Below the pieces are notes generated by a model. It saw only the letters and a list, made by a program, of their open reading frames with translations, ran no database searches and had not been told where the DNA came from. Source: Gillisella vitis (GTDB lineage: Bacteria > Pseudomonadota > Alphaproteobacteria > Rhizobiales > Rhizobiaceae). From it: a stretch of DNA of 64,000 bases. The position numbers and the translations under genes were made by a program. Shown here in pieces: positions 1 through 9,329 of this stretch. Every line of letters starts with the position of its first letter. Within the stretch, counting starts at the first letter, position 1. The stretch lies in assembly GCF_021559775.1 (NCBI RefSeq), contig NZ_CP056051.1, forward strand, positions 62,001-126,000, written 5' to 3'.

Positions 1-2364
1 GCGCCATTCATTGATCGTGGCGCCGCGTGCCTTCAACCGCTTCAGGACCAGTGCGCGAACGACGTTCTTGGCGAAAGTCGGGCTCGCCTCCATCAGGCAA
101 AGCGTGTTCCATTCCTCGCTGCCGGCCACGCAGTTCGGGCCGGGCAGCGCCCGGTTCGGCGGCGGCGCTGCGAGCATCTGGTTTATCGCCGCCGGCGTCT
201 TCATGAGACGAGCCTGCGCGTAGGCCGGAATGATCTTCTTGTCCAAGATGTCGGAGGCCTTGTCGATCACGGGGACCCCCGCGAGCAGGTTGGCCTGTGC
301 GATGTTCAGGTCGAGCACGTCGGTCGCGTTCGCTAAGGCCAACACATGTCTCGTGCGGCGAGAGGCGGAGCGTCGCGACACACTCGCGACCTCGTCCTCG
401 CTCATGACGCGCGCAGCCGCCCCGGTCGTCCGCTCTATCAGTATGCCGTTCCAAGGTGCGACGGCGCGCGTGAACCCGGAAAGGAGGACGGCGGTCGTGG
501 GACTCAACAGCGCTCCCTGCCCGGGGTTGTACTGGCTCCGGTCGATCCTTGAGTCGGGCCATGAGGACGGTGGAGCCCCTTCGCACGATGCCGCTTCAGG
601 ATCGTGGTACGAAAGCGCTTGGCACAGCGTCGCTACCGGACGGAAAAGCTTGCGCGCCACAACTTCCGCGTTGTCGCCGTCTGCCATGAGGCGAATGTAA
701 TCGACTGTGGGCTGAAGCACCCGTTGCTCAATGCGGCGCACCGCCTCCCGCCGTTTCCCGCCGTGGGCTCCCGTGTCAGCCTCCTCGACAGAGTCCGCAC
801 GGAGCATGCCGGAGAAGTCGCGCTCAGAAATCACCCGCTGCCGAGCAATAAGTCCATTCATGCAGCGGGCGTAGTCGAGGGCCCGGTTGTCGGTCTCGAA
901 GAACAAGGAGAAGCCTAGAAGACCGCGCGCGAGAAGCGCTTGGTTCTCCGCAAGGCGGAACTCCTCAACCAGCCGCTCGCAAACGCGGACATCCTCGTAG
1001 AGAAGTTCGCGTGTATCTTGCAGGATGTAGGCAACGTCTAGCTCAAGTTCGGCGAACCGACGGTTCACGGTGTCCTCGAGAGACTCGAGCTTCTCGGCGA
1101 TGCGCCGAAGGGCTTCCATCTGCTGCCGGTGGTTGCGCTCGATTTGTTGGCTCAGCCTCTGTATCTCGCGAAACACATTTCTCAGCGCCGCCTGTGTGGG
1201 ATCCTCCTGCTTCCCGCCGAAGAGGGACTTGACGGAACCTAGGAAGGCGGCGCCGCTCGAGAAGATCGAAAATGGCTCGCCCAACGTGATGGCGGCGGCC
1301 AGCCCTCCGCCGGCCGAAAGCACATTCCCGATCCCGTTCGTCGCGCGCGTGAACTCTGGATCAACACCAAGGACGTCCAGCGCGGTCGACATGTCCCGGA
1401 AAACGCCCGCTGCCTTGTTGAAGTCCGCCTGCAGCTCCTGCGCCGAAGCCGCAGTCTCGAGAGCTTGTACGACAGGGGCGTCGAGCGTAAAGGCACCAGC
1501 CTGCGAAAGCGCCAGAATCTGCCGCGGCGGTAGTTTGGACGTCGCGATCGTGCTGACGATCAGTGTCTGGCGATCTAATTTGCCCTCGATCGACCCTAAA
1601 ACCTGTCCCTGGGCATCGAGACGGCCGAGGGTCTTGAGCTGGAGCGATTTGACCTCCCTGTATCCCTTGTCGAGTTCCGTGAGCTGCCGACCCGTCTTCT
1701 CGCTCGAGAGAAGCAAGGACTTGTTGTCCTTCAGCACGACCCCGAGCTGATCGAGCGTGATCTGAGCCTTGAAGTCCGCCATCAGCGCGGAGTCGCCCAC
1801 CTGCTCGATAAACCTCGGATCGCGCAGCATTCGGGCGAAATTTTCCTCGCCAAAGCTGCGCAGCCTTTCTTGGTCGATCGTTCCATTCGGACGAATGATC
1901 CGCCCGTATTCCTTATGAAGATAGTTGGTCACCGCGGCCGCGGCGAGCTGACCGCCTTGCCGGATTAGCTTGTCGCCGTAGTCCTCAACATACCCCCCTA
2001 CAACGGCTCCCCCAATAGTCGCGGCACCACCGATCGCAGGGCCGAACCCGCCCCCGAAGGCTCCTCCCCCGGCACCGACTGCTCGGCCGATCCCCTTCAC
2101 CCCGTAGCCGAGGTAGATCGTGCTGTTCTGCGACTCCTGTGCGTTCGACACCGCGGCCAAGGTGTCCTGCTGGTAGAACCAATAACCGAGTTCGGCCCGG
2201 TCCCGGGACGATATGAGCGTTTCGCCTATCGCATCGACCCCGCGTGCGTCGCTAATTCCGAACGGCGATGCGAGCCGCTTGCGGATCTCGTCCTCCGCGC
2301 CGGCTTGGTGGACGGCGCACGATAGCAGGGCCGCGGTGCAGAAGGTCTGGACGATCGACCTCAT
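1..2364 (-). CDS. Very large secreted protein of unknown function, partial at window edge
   Basis: An open frame of 788 codons starts with the ATG at 2364 and runs without a stop to base 1, so the C-terminus lies outside the window. The ATG overlaps the stop of the upstream glycine-rich gene (ATGA), which implies translational coupling. Seen in the protein: a signal peptide (about residues 1-23, ending near HQAGA), a glycine-zipper-like hydrophobic stretch (about 91-124), a second Gly/Ala-rich apolar stretch (about 344-384), a predicted coiled coil with many Glu/Arg/Gln (about 395-450), then a mostly soluble region with scattered cysteines. I do not recognise the family. The two apolar hairpin-like stretches in a helical exported protein recall pore-forming or membrane-inserting proteins, but that is only a resemblance. 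Confidence 0.75.
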   Translation of the reverse strand, partial: MRSIVQTFCTAALLSCAVHQAGAEDEIRKRLASPFGISDARGVDAIGETLISSRDRAELGYWFYQQDTLAAVSNAQESQNSTIYLGYGVKGIGRAVGAGGGAFGGGFGPAIGGAATIGGAVVGGYVEDYGDKLIRQGGQLAAAAVTNYLHKEYGRIIRPNGTIDQERLRSFGEENFARMLRDPRFIEQVGDSALMADFKAQITLDQLGVVLKDNKSLLLSSEKTGRQLTELDKGYREVKSLQLKTLGRLDAQGQVLGSIEGKLDRQTLIVSTIATSKLPPRQILALSQAGAFTLDAPVVQALETAASAQELQADFNKAAGVFRDMSTALDVLGVDPEFTRATNGIGNVLSAGGGLAAAITLGEPFSIFSSGAAFLGSVKSLFGGKQEDPTQAALRNVFREIQRLSQQIERNHRQQMEALRRIAEKLESLEDTVNRRFAELELDVAYILQDTRELLYEDVRVCERLVEEFRLAENQALLARGLLGFSLFFETDNRALDYARCMNGLIARQRVISERDFSGMLRADSVEEADTGAHGGKRREAVRRIEQRVLQPTVDYIRLMADGDNAEVVARKLFRPVATLCQALSYHDPEAASCEGAPPSSWPDSRIDRSQYNPGQGALLSPTTAVLLSGFTRAVAPWNGILIERTTGAAARVMSEDEVASVSRRSASRRTRHVLALANATDVLDLNIAQANLLAGVPVIDKASDILDKKIIPAYAQARLMKTPAAINQMLAAPPPNRALPGPNCVAGSEEWNTLCLMEASPTFAKNVVRALVLKRLKARGATINEWR

Positions 2365-3110
2365 TTGAGCGAGCCCGTCCCACCGGGTGCCGCCACCGGC
2401 CCTTGCTCGTCTTCGCCGGATGTCGAGTTCGCATCGTCCGGCACCTTCGGCGGTTGGGAGAGATCCTCCACCATCGCCATGACTCTTCCGAAGCGCGCGA
2501 GGTCAGGTATGGGCATGATCGTGAGCTGACCGGGCGCACCTTTTCCACCAACCGCTGTCCAATATGCCGCCGATCCGCCGCCGCCTGAGCAGGGGTTTTT
2601 CCCGGACGCCTCCGCCACCGATGTCCCCCCCTTGCCGCCTGGCCCGAACGGACTGGCCTCGCCGTCCGCGGAAACGCTCGATCCTTGCTGACCTCCCCCT
2701 AACGTGATCGCCGCCGCGCCCGCGCCCGCGCCCGTCATTGTCGTTGGCATGCCGTTCGCAGCGCTGCCACCGCCATCGCCGATCGTTATGTCGTAGCGGT
2801 CTGCCTTGACGGGAACGATGATGGTGTACAGCCGTGCCGCGCCGCCACCCTTCCCCGGCACCCTATTCGTGTTGCTGCCCGATCCGGTGACAGTAGTGGT
2901 CCCGCCGCCGCCGCCGCCGCCGCAACCGCTGAGGAGCACGAACTGCACTTCCGGAGGACGGATCCAAGGTACGGTGGGGTTGGCGGCATCGAAGTTGAGG
3001 ATCTGTACCGCTAGGTTCGCGGGCGGAACAGTCGGAGTCTCCTCCGCCCATCCGAAACACGGTGCCAGACATGCAAGGGTCAAAGTGAACATTTGCAGTT
3101 TGTTTGCCAT
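2361..3110 (-). CDS. Secreted glycine-rich protein
   Basis: A 249-residue protein. The start is placed at the ATG at 3110 because a GGGAGG ribosome site lies about 10 bases upstream and a clear signal peptide follows (MANKLQMFTLTLACLAPCFG, cleavage near GWA-EE). The mature part has a short beta-like N-terminus, then Gly-rich runs (GCGGGGGGG, GGGSAANG, GPGGKGG, SGGGGSAA) typical of the glycine-rich domains found in some exported and tail-fibre-like proteins, and a Pro/Glu-rich tail. The stop overlaps the start of the large secreted protein, so the two are one operon and probably act together outside the cytoplasm. Function unknown. Confidence 0.7.
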   Translation of the reverse strand: MANKLQMFTLTLACLAPCFGWAEETPTVPPANLAVQILNFDAANPTVPWIRPPEVQFVLLSGCGGGGGGGTTTVTGSGSNTNRVPGKGGGAARLYTIIVPVKADRYDITIGDGGGSAANGMPTTMTGAGAGAAAITLGGGQQGSSVSADGEASPFGPGGKGGTSVAEASGKNPCSGGGGSAAYWTAVGGKGAPGQLTIMPIPDLARFGRVMAMVEDLSQPPKVPDDANSTSGEDEQGPVAAPGGTGSLK

Positions 3111-3333
3111 TCCGAAGGCCTCCCGCAAAAGTAGATCGAACGCCCGTTGCTTATGATTGTCAATATGTACAGATGGATATGGAACAGAATCATCCGAAGA
3201 TGCAATGTTGAGAAAGACGATGCATTCCACTTAATGACTTACCCATGTAGGAACCGGACCGAAGCTTTCCATCCGTGTTGGCTACTAGCTAGGTTGTTCC
3301 ATATGGCCACTGATCGGCGCAAAGCAGTCGAGC

Positions 3334-3447
3334 TGTCGCAAATCTCCTAAGTTTTGCTTCATCGGTGGCCGCGTTGAAAACACAAGTGAATTTTTGTCGC
3401 AAATATCAGTCGCAAAAGTCAGAGTTTCGCGACAAACATTTGCGACA
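3334..3447. repeat. TGTCGCAAAT repeat array; candidate transposon end
   Basis: The 10-mer TGTCGCAAAT occurs directly at 3334-3343 and 3395-3404, with a variant AGTCGCAAAA at 3408-3417. It occurs inverted at 3438-3447 (ATTTGCGACA), with a variant TTTCGCGACA at 3425-3434. Read from the right on the minus strand the array begins TGTCGC immediately after the stop region of the neighbouring gene. Arrays of short repeats beginning TGT are typical of ends bound by Tn7/Tn5053-type (TnsB/TniA) transposases. No transposase lies in the window, so iterons or an operator array remain alternatives. The rest of 3111-3449 holds the promoter region of the secreted-protein operon and nothing else I recognise. 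Confidence 0.4.
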
Positions 3448-3449
3448 GT

Positions 3450-4274
3450 CTAAGCTTTCGTCGTGCCGTTGAAAAAACCTTCGAGCTCCGCGAAGCCCAT
3501 AGCGTCCTCCGAAAACCGGAAAGTGCCCGCCGATTTCATCTCTCGGGCCGCGTTTGCGAAAGCGCCGAATGCGAGCCTCGCGAGCGCCGACCCAACACTG
3601 ATACGTTTGACACCAGCCTCCGACAGTTCTGCGATGCCGAACGTTGCTCCTGGCATCCCCATAACGATGTTGACGGGCTTCGTCACAGCCTCGCAAACAG
3701 TGCGGATCGTGTCGAGGTCGTGGAGACCAGGTGCATAGAGTACGTCAGCACCGGCTTTCTCGAAAGCTTGCAACCGCTTGATTGTGTCATCGAGATCGGG
3801 GCGGCCCCACAGGAAATTCTCGCACCGAGCCGTCAAAACAAAATCACTTGGCAAGGCGCGGCGGGCTTCAGCTGCCGCCGCGATGCGTTCGACGGCCAAC
3901 GTGAAGTCGTAAACTGGATTATCACGCTGACCGGTGTGATCCTCAAGAGAACAACCCGCAAGTCCGATGCTGGCGGCGGTGACGATCGTCTCTGCAGCAC
4001 TCTCGGGACTGTCCCCAAAACCTTTCTCAAGGTCGGCAGAAACTGGCAGAGACGTAGCTGCCACGATTGCCCGACAATTGTCCAGAGTATCATCTCTCGA
4101 CACAATGCCCTCCGGCACGCCGAGAGAAAAAGCCATCCCGGCGCTGGTGGTCGCGAGCGCCGGAAAGCCCAATGCTGCGAGAATCCGAGCTGTACCAATG
4201 TCCCAAGGGTTGGGAATGATAAACGTCCCTGATCCTTCATGCAGCTGTCGAAACGTTCTGCCCTTGTCTTCCAT
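3450..4274 (-). CDS. Isocitrate lyase/phosphoenolpyruvate mutase family protein
   Basis: A 274-residue TIM-barrel enzyme of the ICL/PEP mutase superfamily. Recognisable stretches are IIPNPWDIGTARIL near the N-terminus, the metal-site segment VSADLEKGFGD (in place of DADTGYG of classical members), LEDHTG, and TARCENFL. The start is the ATG at 4274 with GGAG six bases upstream; a TTG start at 4301 is the alternative. Members of this subgroup cleave or decarboxylate C-C bonds of 2-oxo or 2-hydroxy acids, but they are poorly characterised and the substrate cannot be assigned. It stands alone, with the TGTCGCAAAT array starting 3 bases after its stop codon. Confidence 0.8.
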   Translation of the reverse strand: MEDKGRTFRQLHEGSGTFIIPNPWDIGTARILAALGFPALATTSAGMAFSLGVPEGIVSRDDTLDNCRAIVAATSLPVSADLEKGFGDSPESAAETIVTAASIGLAGCSLEDHTGQRDNPVYDFTLAVERIAAAAEARRALPSDFVLTARCENFLWGRPDLDDTIKRLQAFEKAGADVLYAPGLHDLDTIRTVCEAVTKPVNIVMGMPGATFGIAELSEAGVKRISVGSALARLAFGAFANAAREMKSAGTFRFSEDAMGFAELEGFFNGTTKA

Positions 4275-4600
4275 GTGGCTCTCCGATTTCACCGTCACCA
4301 AGGTGACATAGGATTAGGAACAAATAAAGAACATAGGCGCAAGTATCAGGAAAACCGGAGAAAAAAGAAAAAGCCTCTCACAGATCGGCCTTCCCGCCGC
4401 CGCTTGCGCTCAATCGCCCCCTCCTCAACCCTATCCGTCGTTCTCGCAAGGCTGCGCCCCGCTCGCCCTGACGGCCAGGGTCGCTCGGGCGCTGTTGCGC
4501 CGGTCCGTCCGCCCTGCGGTCCGGGAAATGTCTTCGGAAAGAACTGAAGGCAGGAAGGGGTGGCGACCGCCGCTCCAAAACCCCGGAAGGAGCAAATCCC
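4275..4600 (+). promoter_or_regulatory. Intergenic region with GC-rich leader of the ParB-like gene
   Basis: This gap separates two divergent genes. Its right part (about 4381-4600) is GC-rich and full of short inverted repeats (for example GGCGC/GCGCC near 4488-4501), followed by an AAGGAG ribosome site before the ATG at 4601. It resembles in style the structured leaders at 8222, 9330, 15238 and 19700, but I could only align it weakly to them. Confidence 0.3.
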
Positions 4601-6362
4601 ATGCAGATCCTCAAACTCGATCCCCGTGCGCTCAAGGGCAATCCTGACGATGCGCGCAGGTCCAAATCTTCTCCGCAGGCCGACGCTCTGCTGCTGGCGA
4701 CGGTGAAGGCGGTCGGCATTATCCAGCCGCCGGTTGTTTCACCCGAAACCGATGGCGGCAATGGCTACATCATTCAGGCTGGCCACCGTCGCGTCGCCCA
4801 AGCAATCGCCGCCGGTCTCGAAGAAATCGAGGTTATCGTCCGCGAGGCCGCGAATGATAACGGCGCGATGCGCTCGATGATCGAGAATATTGCCAGAGAA
4901 CCGCTTAACGCCATCGACCAGTGGCGCGGTATCGAACGTCTTGTGGCACTCGGCTGGACCGAGGAAGCGATCGGTATCGCGCTCGCCCTGCCGGTCCGCC
5001 AGATCAGGAAGCTCAGACTTCTGGCCAACGTCTTGCCGGCAATGCTCGATCATATGGCGCTCGGTGATATGCCGAATGAGCAGCAGCTCCGCACCATTGC
5101 GGCGGCGTCACTCGACGAGCAGAAGGAAGTATGGAAGGCGAACAAGCCGAAGAAGACCGAACGCGCCGAGTGGCACACGATCTCCCGTGTGCTTTCAAAG
5201 ACCGCATGTTCGCCAGGGATGCCAGCTTCGGCGACGATCTTGCGACTGCCTACGGTATCGAATGGATCGAGGATCTGTTCGCACCGGCCGATCAGGACAG
5301 CCGCTACACGACCAATGTCGAGGCATTCCTCGGTGCCCAGCAGGAATGGATGACGAGCAACCTTCCCAGGAAGGGGCAATTGTCGATGTCAACAATTGGG
5401 GCCAGCCGGAACTTCCGAAGAAGGCGGAGCGTGTCTATGGCAAGCCGTCGAAGTCCGATCGTGTCGCCATGTATCTCGACCGCGATGGCAAGGTGCAGTC
5501 CGTCGCGTTCCGCATGCCGGAGGAAAAGAAGGTCAAGGGTAAAGGTGGCACCTCCGCCAGCGATACTTCCGCAGACGCGCTTGATGACTCCGTCATCGAA
5601 TCGCCGAGGCCGCGTCCCGACGTCACGCAGAAAGGGCAGGACATGATCGGTGATTTCCGCACGGATGCGCTGCACGAGGCGCTCGGCCGTGCTCCAATCG
5701 AGGACGACACGCTGATGGCGCTCCTCATTCTCGCCTTCGCAGGTCTCAATGTCCGTGTCGATTCCGGCGCGAGCGACGATGTATTCGGTTCAAAGCGGTT
5801 CAAGCGCCATGCGGCACAGCTTATCGGTGAGGACGGCAGACTCGCCTTCGACACCGACACGCTCCGCGTCGCCGCCCGCTCGATGCTGATCGACGTGCTC
5901 TCATGCCGACGCGGCATGTCGAACAGCGGTGTGGTCTCGCGCATTGCAGGCAACGCGATAGGCGCAGACGGGTTCTTGCCCAACATGGGATCGGAAGACT
6001 TCCTGTTGTGCCTGTCGCGACAGGCGCTGGAAGCGGCAGCGAAGGAGGCCAACGTGCTTCCTCGCCAGAAGGTGCGAGAGACCCGCGCAGCTCTGGTCGA
6101 TCATTTCAGACAAGAGCGCTTTGTCCACTCAGCTGCGCTCTTTGTGCCAGACCGCCAGGACATCTCTGATCTCATCAAGCAGGGTGAGAACGTCCACGAA
6201 GAGGAAAGCAGCGAGGGTGCTGGCAGCGATGGAGCCGTTGGTGAGGCGGCTGAATTAGCCGTTGTCGATGGCGACGATGATCTTCCGGACACCTTTGATG
6301 ATGCTCCCGAGACCATCGAGCTCGACGAAGATCAGGATGCCTACGGGATCGCGGCAGAGTAG
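4601..6362 (+). pseudogene. Large ParB-like nuclease-domain protein, two apparent frameshifts
   Basis: Three consecutive frames together encode one protein of about 587 residues. An N-terminal ParB/Srx domain carries GHRRVAQAIAAG (residues 61-72) and is followed by a helix-turn-helix-like segment (WTEEAIGIALALPVRQIRKL). The long C-terminal part ends in an acidic tail. The frame moves back by one near 5200 (SKT continues as RMFARDASFGDDL) and again near 5380 (NLPRKG continues as AIVDVNNWGQPEL). Adding one base at each site makes the length divisible by three and restores similarity throughout. Such long ParB-like proteins are common on rhizobial plasmids and differ from the partition ParB/RepB. 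Either a degraded gene or two single-base sequencing losses; AAGGAG precedes the ATG. Confidence 0.75.
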
Positions 6363-6397
6363 CTGGATCGGGCATTTTCCTTCCGGATGAACGTCCG

Positions 6398-6434
6398 CCG
6401 CCGCTGGTCTCCATCAGCGGCGGTTTGGTTTTTT
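6398..6434 (+). terminator. Rho-independent terminator after the ParB-like gene
   Basis: A perfect 9-bp stem, CCGCCGCTG (6398-6406) with CAGCGGCGG (6415-6423), is followed by TTTGGTTTTTT. Confidence 0.9.
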
Positions 6435-6462
6435 ACACCCTTAGAATTCAGGGAGAATTCGC

Positions 6463-6936
6463 ATGTCTGCACACCTCGCATTTATCGCCCCGATTGGCTC
6501 GATCATCAGCTGGTCGGACGGCACGCCGCGTCCGTCTGAGCGCCATCACCGAAAACTATCAGCATGGCAGACCAACAACAGCAGCGGAAGGCTGATCCGC
6601 AAGCAGGACGAACATCCTGTCGGAACGACTGTCGTGCCGCCGTGTTTCACAATCCATGAAGCTGATTATGGGGCAGGTGGTGTCATCGCCATCCGGGTCC
6701 ATCGCACGTTCTCACTGGTCTCCAGCCTGACATTCACGATCATCGAGCGTCCCGCTTTCGGCAGTTTCCGCGTGTTTGATCGTACCGGCGACAATGCGGA
6801 GCTCGTACATCTTGCCGCGTCCCGCCAGGCGGCGGAGGAATGGTTGTCCCGGCACGGCTATCCCAATGCCGTGATAGAGGAGGTCACGGCTGACGAGATC
6901 GCAGCCGACGCCGTGGAGGGGAGGGCCGTGGCATGA
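6463..6936 (+). CDS. Conserved plasmid protein of unknown function
   Basis: A 157-residue soluble protein with no signal peptide, no membrane segment and no motif I can name. The middle (GGVIAIRVHRTFSLVSSLTF) looks like a beta-sheet core, and the C-terminal part contains a helix around QAAEEWLSRHGYPNAVIEEV. The ATG at 6463 follows GGGAG. It overlaps the next gene by four bases (ATGA), so 6463-8221 is a three-gene operon that starts just after a strong terminator. Confidence 0.6.
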   Translation: MSAHLAFIAPIGSIISWSDGTPRPSERHHRKLSAWQTNNSSGRLIRKQDEHPVGTTVVPPCFTIHEADYGAGGVIAIRVHRTFSLVSSLTFTIIERPAFGSFRVFDRTGDNAELVHLAASRQAAEEWLSRHGYPNAVIEEVTADEIAADAVEGRAVA

Positions 6937-7820
6937 ACACCGTCCCCGCCATGACCAACGTCGACAGCACCCCCGGATTTCCGGGGGTTTCTTTTGGGCG
7001 ATCCATTGAAGGTTTTCCGGTCGCGCGGGTCGGCGACAACGCCTTTGCCATGATGACGGGTCGATCCGAGCGGCATTATCTGGCAACGGGCTGGAAGATC
7101 GCCCGACCGTTTGCCGAATGGCGGCGAGAGGATTTCTACGGCCATTCCGGCGAGCTCGCCGACGAGGCGGCGTTTCGTGGCTACGTCCTGGAAAATGCCG
7201 AGCACCAGCGCGAGATGCAAGCACTCGGTCGATACGAGATATCCGCCGGCACTCATACGCCGTGGGGAGTGTCGCAGCGGACGTCCATCTATGCCGATGG
7301 TGTCGAATGCCACTCGACCGCAAGCCATGGTGGTTTCAAGCTTTCGGCCGGGCGCAACGTACAAGTCCATCCGATACTGCGGTTGGAGGGTGGGTTTTAC
7401 GAGGAAGATTGCGCCTGGGCGACCGTGGCAATCACATTTCCAGATCTGTTCACCGGATTTGAGCGACGTTGCGCGGAAGCGACGATCAGGGATTGGCAGC
7501 CCGATGCCTGGGAGGCAATCTTCGCAAGAGTGCTGGCACCCGGTCAATCCCATATAAAGGACCGTCGCACCTTTGAAACGGAACATGCCAATGACTGGGT
7601 GGTGATCTCCGCGCTCCGTTCGGATCATCATCCCGGCATAACGGAAGTCATCGCCACCTGTGGCGGCAAGCGGGATCCCCACCTCGAGGAACGACGCTTT
7701 CTGGTGCCATCCGCGCAATACGAGGTGGGACGTTTCGGCTTCGTCATCGATGAGACGCAGCATGCAGCCTACCATGGCCCATCGAGCTTCCTGACCTGGT
7801 CCGGGAGGCGCAGGACATGA
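6933..7820 (+). CDS. DUF7007-like plasmid protein
   Basis: A 295-residue protein. The central segment TPWGVSQRTSIYADGVECHS, followed by TASHGGFKLS and GGFYEEDCAWATVAITFPDL, matches what I recall of the DUF7007 domain of plasmid and phage-like proteins. No catalytic function is known. It overlaps both neighbours by ATGA junctions, so it is co-translated with them. Family assignment is from memory and should be treated as moderate. Confidence 0.6.
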   Translation: MNTVPAMTNVDSTPGFPGVSFGRSIEGFPVARVGDNAFAMMTGRSERHYLATGWKIARPFAEWRREDFYGHSGELADEAAFRGYVLENAEHQREMQALGRYEISAGTHTPWGVSQRTSIYADGVECHSTASHGGFKLSAGRNVQVHPILRLEGGFYEEDCAWATVAITFPDLFTGFERRCAEATIRDWQPDAWEAIFARVLAPGQSHIKDRRTFETEHANDWVVISALRSDHHPGITEVIATCGGKRDPHLEERRFLVPSAQYEVGRFGFVIDETQHAAYHGPSSFLTWSGRRRT

Positions 7821-8221
7821 TGCCCTCCATAGACGCCCAAGTGGAATTGCGCCGGATGGAAGATGCATGCCGTCAGACACGCCACCAGCTCGATCTGATC
7901 GAGCGCCAGATCATCCGCAAGATGACCGCGTTGATCCCGTCTCTTGGCCAGCGCAAGTTTGGGCATCATCGCGGCATACGACCGGAGCCGGAAGCCTTCG
8001 TTTGCCGCTACCGTTCCAATCTTGCCGCAATCACCGCCGAGCGCCAGCCGGAGATCGACGCGCTCTCGAGCAAGCTCGCAAGGCAGGAGGCGGCCATCGC
8101 ATCATTTCGGGACCGTACCGCTCTCATGCGCGGTTGCGCGTGGGCAGGTCAGCAAGCTGATGACGACCTCAATCCTGATCGAAGCGGCGGGCATGCAGCG
8201 GAGTGCGATTTGACGGATTGA
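7817..8221 (+). CDS. Small hypothetical protein, last gene of the 6463 operon
   Basis: A 134-residue protein, basic and helical, with a probable coiled coil at residues 8-40 and again around 70-95 (ITAERQPEIDALSSKLARQE). It starts by ATGA overlap with the preceding gene. No recognised family. Confidence 0.5.
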   Translation: MMPSIDAQVELRRMEDACRQTRHQLDLIERQIIRKMTALIPSLGQRKFGHHRGIRPEPEAFVCRYRSNLAAITAERQPEIDALSSKLARQEAAIASFRDRTALMRGCAWAGQQADDDLNPDRSGGHAAECDLTD

Positions 8222-8566
8222 TGGATAGCTGGTGGGGCCTTGCCTGTTTTCCTTTCAGGGCCTGGTGCCCGGGTTCTATCCCCGGGCCGGCCTGTCCTTC
8301 GGTTTTGTGACGGTCTGAACCAGCGCCCGTTCGGTTCAAGGCCGCTATCGCGCCGCGGGGCGGCCGGTCATGCCGCTCTCGAAAAAGCAGGCACGCGGGC
8401 TTCGCAGGTCTCTGCAAGACCCGCTTTCCCGCACACCGGCTTTGCTCGATCTGGCCTGCCCGGACCCTGAACCGCCCGGCTTGCGCCGGTTCCTTTCGAC
8501 CGCACCGAAGGACAGACCGGCCAGGGGGCCGAAACCGCTTCGGGAACACAGAAAAAGGAAACCATC
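8222..8566 (+). promoter_or_regulatory. Long stem-loop-rich leader (L2)
   Basis: A gap of 345 bases without a gene, very GC-rich and dense in inverted repeats, such as CCCGGG arms near 8268-8285. Just before the ribosome site is a perfect hairpin, CGGCC (8518-8522), loop AGGG, GGCCG (8527-8531). It shares the hairpin-before-start architecture of the leaders at 9330, 15238 and 19700, but its upstream part aligns to them only weakly. Confidence 0.4.
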
Positions 8567-9166
8567 ATGGCAAAGCCCGCAACCCAGTCCCGTCAAGCCA
8601 ATCGCCCCTCCGCCCGTGTCGTGCCGCTGTGCAAGGGAGCCACGATCGAGATGGTCCGCCTCACATGCCCCGATGAAGCCCAGGCGCTAAAGATCGCTGA
8701 AAGCTTTGGGACAGCCATTCTCGATAGCGACAGCATTCGCGACCTGCACGAACGCCTGATCATCGAGACTGCCACCGCCCTTTCCGATGGGCTTGGCGAA
8801 CGGGCAATGCAGATCCACCTGCAACGCATCGTCGGCGCCTATGTCGGATCGGCCCATGGTGCCGGGCAGTTCTACAGCCGCGCTGTCACCGAAGCACGAG
8901 ACGCCACCGCAAAGGGTGCGGGCGATCACCGGGACGAGGATCTCGATGGACCTGTCGGATACGACAGCGCCGCCCAGCGCAAGCGCGAGTTCGCAGCCGA
9001 CATGGGCATTCAGGCGCACGCGCTGCGGATGGCCGCCGAAGGAACTGTGGCCGCCTACGAGCAGATCGTCGGCGAAACCTGGAAGCCTTTTGACCGGCCG
9101 ATTGAACAGCCCGGCCAGACACTCGACCGCAAGGCGGCCGCAGCCCAGATGTCAGCCTTTGAGTAA
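8567..9166 (+). CDS. Conserved plasmid protein of unknown function
   Basis: A 199-residue soluble protein with a good AAGGA ribosome site. Mostly helical; it contains LIIETATALSDGLGERAMQI and an Arg/Ala-rich central part, with no catalytic motif I can name. It has its own long structured leader upstream and a hairpin directly downstream, so it is probably a monocistronic unit in the plasmid leading region next to ardC. Confidence 0.6.
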   Translation: MAKPATQSRQANRPSARVVPLCKGATIEMVRLTCPDEAQALKIAESFGTAILDSDSIRDLHERLIIETATALSDGLGERAMQIHLQRIVGAYVGSAHGAGQFYSRAVTEARDATAKGAGDHRDEDLDGPVGYDSAAQRKREFAADMGIQAHALRMAAEGTVAAYEQIVGETWKPFDRPIEQPGQTLDRKAAAAQMSAFE

Positions 9167-9174
9167 ACCACCGT

Positions 9175-9196
9175 GGCGGGGCTTTGGCTCCGCCTT
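9175..9196 (+). terminator. Hairpin after the 8567 gene
   Basis: GGCGGGGC (9175-9182), loop TTTG, GCTCCGCC (9187-9194) with one G-T wobble, then a short T pair. A second hairpin follows (GGTCGCCC at about 9209 with GGGCGGCC at about 9223). Confidence 0.5.
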
Positions 9197-9329
9197 CATC
9201 ACTTCAAGGTCGCCCTCTTTGGGGGCGGCCCTTTGGCGTGTCGATCGTCACCACGAGACCGCTGGAAGGAAAGTTAGAGGAAAATGAATGGGAAGCGACA
9301 CATCGCGACCCCGTCCCGCTCATTGGTCC

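Noticed and set aside
8..586. 192-codon minus-strand frame near the left edge
   Set aside because: It lies in another frame within the long open frame that starts at 2364 and runs off the window. That frame is stop-free over 788 codons, has a signal peptide and is coupled to an upstream gene.
3147..3350. Small plus-strand frame in the gap left of the repeat array
   Set aside because: No ribosome site, no family, and an upstream region of a minus-strand operon is expected there.
3334..3447. CRISPR-like reading of the TGTCGCAAAT copies
   Set aside because: Copies are only 10 bases long, irregularly spaced and in both orientations, which is unlike a CRISPR array.
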